From Bryobacterales bacterium (GTDB taxonomy: Bacteria; Acidobacteriota; Terriglobia; Bryobacterales; Bryobacteraceae): a stretch of 7,657 bases of DNA. Position 1 is the first letter of the stretch. Every line of letters starts with the position of its first letter. Positions 6,238 through 7,657 of the stretch are shown one piece after another. Below the pieces are notes generated by a model, which saw nothing but the letters and a program-made list of their open reading frames with translations, ran no database searches and had not been told where the DNA came from. Made by a program: the position numbers and the translations under genes. The stretch covers positions 1-7,657 of the forward strand of contig JAOAPP010000033.1 in NCBI GenBank assembly GCA_025462985.1, given 5' to 3'.

Positions 6238-6304
6238 AGAGAAGAACTCGCGCTTATCGCAGTCCGTAGATGCCTACCCGAGACGTGAGCGAACTGGAAC
6301 AATA

Positions 6305-6907
6305 TTGTCAGATTTTGAGCTCAACAAAGTAGCTGAAGCCGACTTCCCTAGCAGTTTTGGGCACTTTCGCATTTATGGATTTGAGGGGTTGCGTTCCGGC
6401 GGCAAAGAGGAAGCCCTCGCCCTGCGAATGGGAGACCTGTCCCCGGAAAACGGACCTGTACTGGTCAGGATTCATTCGCAATGCTTAACGGGAGATGTAC
6501 TTCACAGCCTCCGTTGCGATTGCCGGGCACAACTGGAGCTGGCCTTGGACCAGATCGCCGCAGAAGGCCGTGGATTGCTGATCTACGAGCATCAGGAAGG
6601 TCGGGGAATAGGCCTGCTCAACAAACTGCGGGCTTATGAACTACAGGATGGTGGTCTGGATACCGTTGAAGCCAATGAGAGCTTAGGTTTTGACGCGGAC
6701 CTACGGGATTACCGGTTGCCAGCAGCCATTCTCCAGTTTTTTGGCATCACAAAGGTAAGACTGCTCTCGAACAATCCGGAGAAGCTGGCCGCCTTGCGCA
6801 ATGCGGGCATTGCGGTCGTGGAGCGAGCGCCAATTATCGTACCTCCGCTCGAAACAACGCTCGAATACCTCAAGACAAAACGAGAAAAGATGGGACACCT
6901 GTTCTAA
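6305..6907 (+). CDS. ribA: GTP cyclohydrolase II
   Basis: Catalyses the first step of riboflavin synthesis: GTP to 2,5-diamino-6-ribosylamino-4(3H)-pyrimidinone 5'-phosphate, formate and pyrophosphate, in the cytosol. The 200-residue length fits the stand-alone enzyme (E. coli RibA is 196). Zinc ligands are C60, C71 and C73 in HSQCLTGDVLHSLRCDCRAQ, with the family's C-x10-C-x-C spacing. EHQEGRGIGLLNKLRAYELQ (95-114) contains the catalytic Tyr (Y111), and FDADLRDYR holds D132 and R134, corresponding to the E. coli catalytic residues. LLSNNPEK (153-160) is the nucleotide-binding end motif. It is not fused to DHBP synthase (RibB). The start is TTG 6305, the only standard start in the frame, which opens at 6239; GGAAC upstream is a weak ribosome-binding site. 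It is followed directly by a strong terminator, so it is probably a single-gene transcript. Confidence 0.96.
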   Translation: MSDFELNKVAEADFPSSFGHFRIYGFEGLRSGGKEEALALRMGDLSPENGPVLVRIHSQCLTGDVLHSLRCDCRAQLELALDQIAAEGRGLLIYEHQEGRGIGLLNKLRAYELQDGGLDTVEANESLGFDADLRDYRLPAAILQFFGITKVRLLSNNPEKLAALRNAGIAVVERAPIIVPPLETTLEYLKTKREKMGHLF

Positions 6908-6912
6908 AGGGG

Positions 6913-6962
6913 AACGGGTCCTTCCCCCGGCCGCGATCGGCCTTGGGAAGGACCCGTTTGTT
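6913..6962. terminator. Bidirectional intrinsic terminator, nested hairpin
   Basis: AACGGGTCCTTCCC (6913-6926) pairs perfectly with GGGAAGGACCCGTT (6945-6958), a 14-bp outer stem. After a CC/TT internal mismatch a second stem, GGCCG (6929-6933) with CGGCC (6938-6942), closes a four-base CGAT loop. The plus strand continues TTTGTT after the stem. On the minus strand the stem is followed by CCCCTTT. It sits 5 bases after the ribA stop and 12 bases from the stop of the convergent minus-strand gene, so it very likely ends both transcripts. Confidence 0.88.
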
Positions 6963-6970
6963 CACCTTGG

Positions 6971-7657
6971 TTACCTTGTCTTCGGCAACTCCGCCGGTTC
7001 GGAGTAGAACGAAGAAGAAGCAGCCTTGATGGTGTTCGACCAGCTGTCGGGCGCCACGACACTGAGAGCGACACCCGTGCGCAATCCCGTTGTATAGCCT
7101 GTGGCGAAGATGTTGTTGATCTGTGTCGCAGACACACTGGCGGGCGCTGTGAAGAGGCTTCCATTGATCGTGCCGCTCCCTTTAGTGACCTGGAACTGGT
7201 AGCTGACATCTTTCGCGTACCAGTTCACCGTATACAACTGAAGCGAACTTCCGGCAGCTACAGTTGTTTGTTGTTGCGTGTCGATCGCAAGGTGCGGAGC
7301 CGAAGCGTCTGGCGTAATAACCAGTCCATTCACAATCGGAATCGAGTGTCCGTACGAATTCGTGAGCACTCGAAGAGAAACGATCAGATTCGTATCGGAG
7401 ACCACTGCCGGGATGTATTGTATTGAGGGCGTGCGGCACTTATGCCCGGAGGGTATACCGAAATCGTAGTTATGAGCGCCGATCTGGTTCTGCGCAACCA
7501 GGTTGATCGGCGCGCGAATCAGCCCGTTGTCGAACGTCGAGGTCGTGTCAAACGTACCGCTGCACATCGGCATGGCAGACATAACTCCGATTTTGTAGTT
7601 CCCGTTCGGAACATGGAATCGGTAGACGATATCGTCGCCCCACGTGTAAAGCGATGT
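6971..7657 (-). CDS. Secreted protein with malectin-like and Ig-like domains, C-terminal part (5' end outside window)
   Basis: The frame is open from the window's right edge to TAA at 6971-6973, giving the last 228 residues; the internal ATG at 7582 is not the true start. The fragment begins inside a malectin-like beta-sandwich: YTWGDDIVYRFHVPNGNYKI (4-23) is the usual lplpnG-Y entry, and NGLVITPD (about 110-117) is the usual closing strand. Malectin-like domains bind carbohydrate. A bacterial Ig-like domain follows (about 120-203): VAAGSSLQLYTVNWYAKDVS, GSGTINGSLFTAP, then a closing ALSVV strand. Such Ig-like modules, with the G-T-I-x-G-x-x-TAP signature, are frequent in large exported acidobacterial proteins. 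A short 25-residue tail with no anchor or sorting motif ends the protein. It is likely extracellular or periplasmic and may bind polysaccharide. The upstream domains, signal peptide and any catalytic module are not visible. Confidence 0.75.
   Translation of the reverse strand, partial: TSLYTWGDDIVYRFHVPNGNYKIGVMSAMPMCSGTFDTTSTFDNGLIRAPINLVAQNQIGAHNYDFGIPSGHKCRTPSIQYIPAVVSDTNLIVSLRVLTNSYGHSIPIVNGLVITPDASAPHLAIDTQQQTTVAAGSSLQLYTVNWYAKDVSYQFQVTKGSGTINGSLFTAPASVSATQINNIFATGYTTGLRTGVALSVVAPDSWSNTIKAASSSFYSEPAELPKTR

Noticed and set aside
6194..6304. FMN riboswitch upstream of ribA
   Set aside because: None of the conserved FMN-aptamer blocks is present in the 111-base spacer.
7278..7469. 63-codon plus-strand frame
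   Set aside because: Antisense to the malectin/Ig-like protein, which has recognisable domain patterns.

Overview
The window is G+C-rich bacterial chromosome with seven protein-coding regions. Its gene mix fits a soil-type acidobacterium: a slipin with the TRDTVPVNVDA core, a Tat-exported sugar-phosphate-isomerase-like protein, a LytS-type histidine kinase, and a secreted malectin-like/Ig-like protein. This taxonomic guess rests on gene style only; there is no rRNA or marker gene to test it.

Layout. Bases 1-830 hold the remains of a slipin (SPFH/band 7) gene. The N-terminal membrane anchor is absent, and a one-base shift at 728 throws the C-terminal 33 residues out of frame. Bases 831-949 are non-coding, with a hairpin that reads as an intrinsic terminator only on the minus strand, and a small inverted repeat. 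A plus-strand run then follows with very small gaps or overlaps (950-4859): a two-helix membrane protein with a soluble C-terminal domain, a YdcF/DUF218 membrane protein, an MdlA/YheI-type ABC exporter half-transporter, and a Tat-signal TIM-barrel sugar-phosphate isomerase/epimerase-like protein. This looks like one transcription unit, with the ABC and isomerase genes separated by only 3 bases.

The isomerase gene runs tail-to-tail into, and overlaps by 61 bases, a minus-strand LytS/YpdA-type sensor histidine kinase (4799-6193). That kinase diverges from ribA (GTP cyclohydrolase II, 6305-6907) across a 111-base spacer with a TATAAT box. ribA ends at a strong nested hairpin terminator that also serves the convergent minus-strand gene on its right. 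That last gene is the 3' end of a large secreted protein with a malectin-like and an Ig-like domain, and it runs off the window.

No mobile element, CRISPR array, tRNA, rRNA or riboswitch was seen. Nothing here clearly forms a new defence or metabolic system. The points most worth a second look are the doubly damaged slipin, the non-standard start of the YdcF gene, the Asp in place of the catalytic Glu in a lone ABC half-transporter, the antisense gene-end overlap, and the orphan minus-strand terminator.
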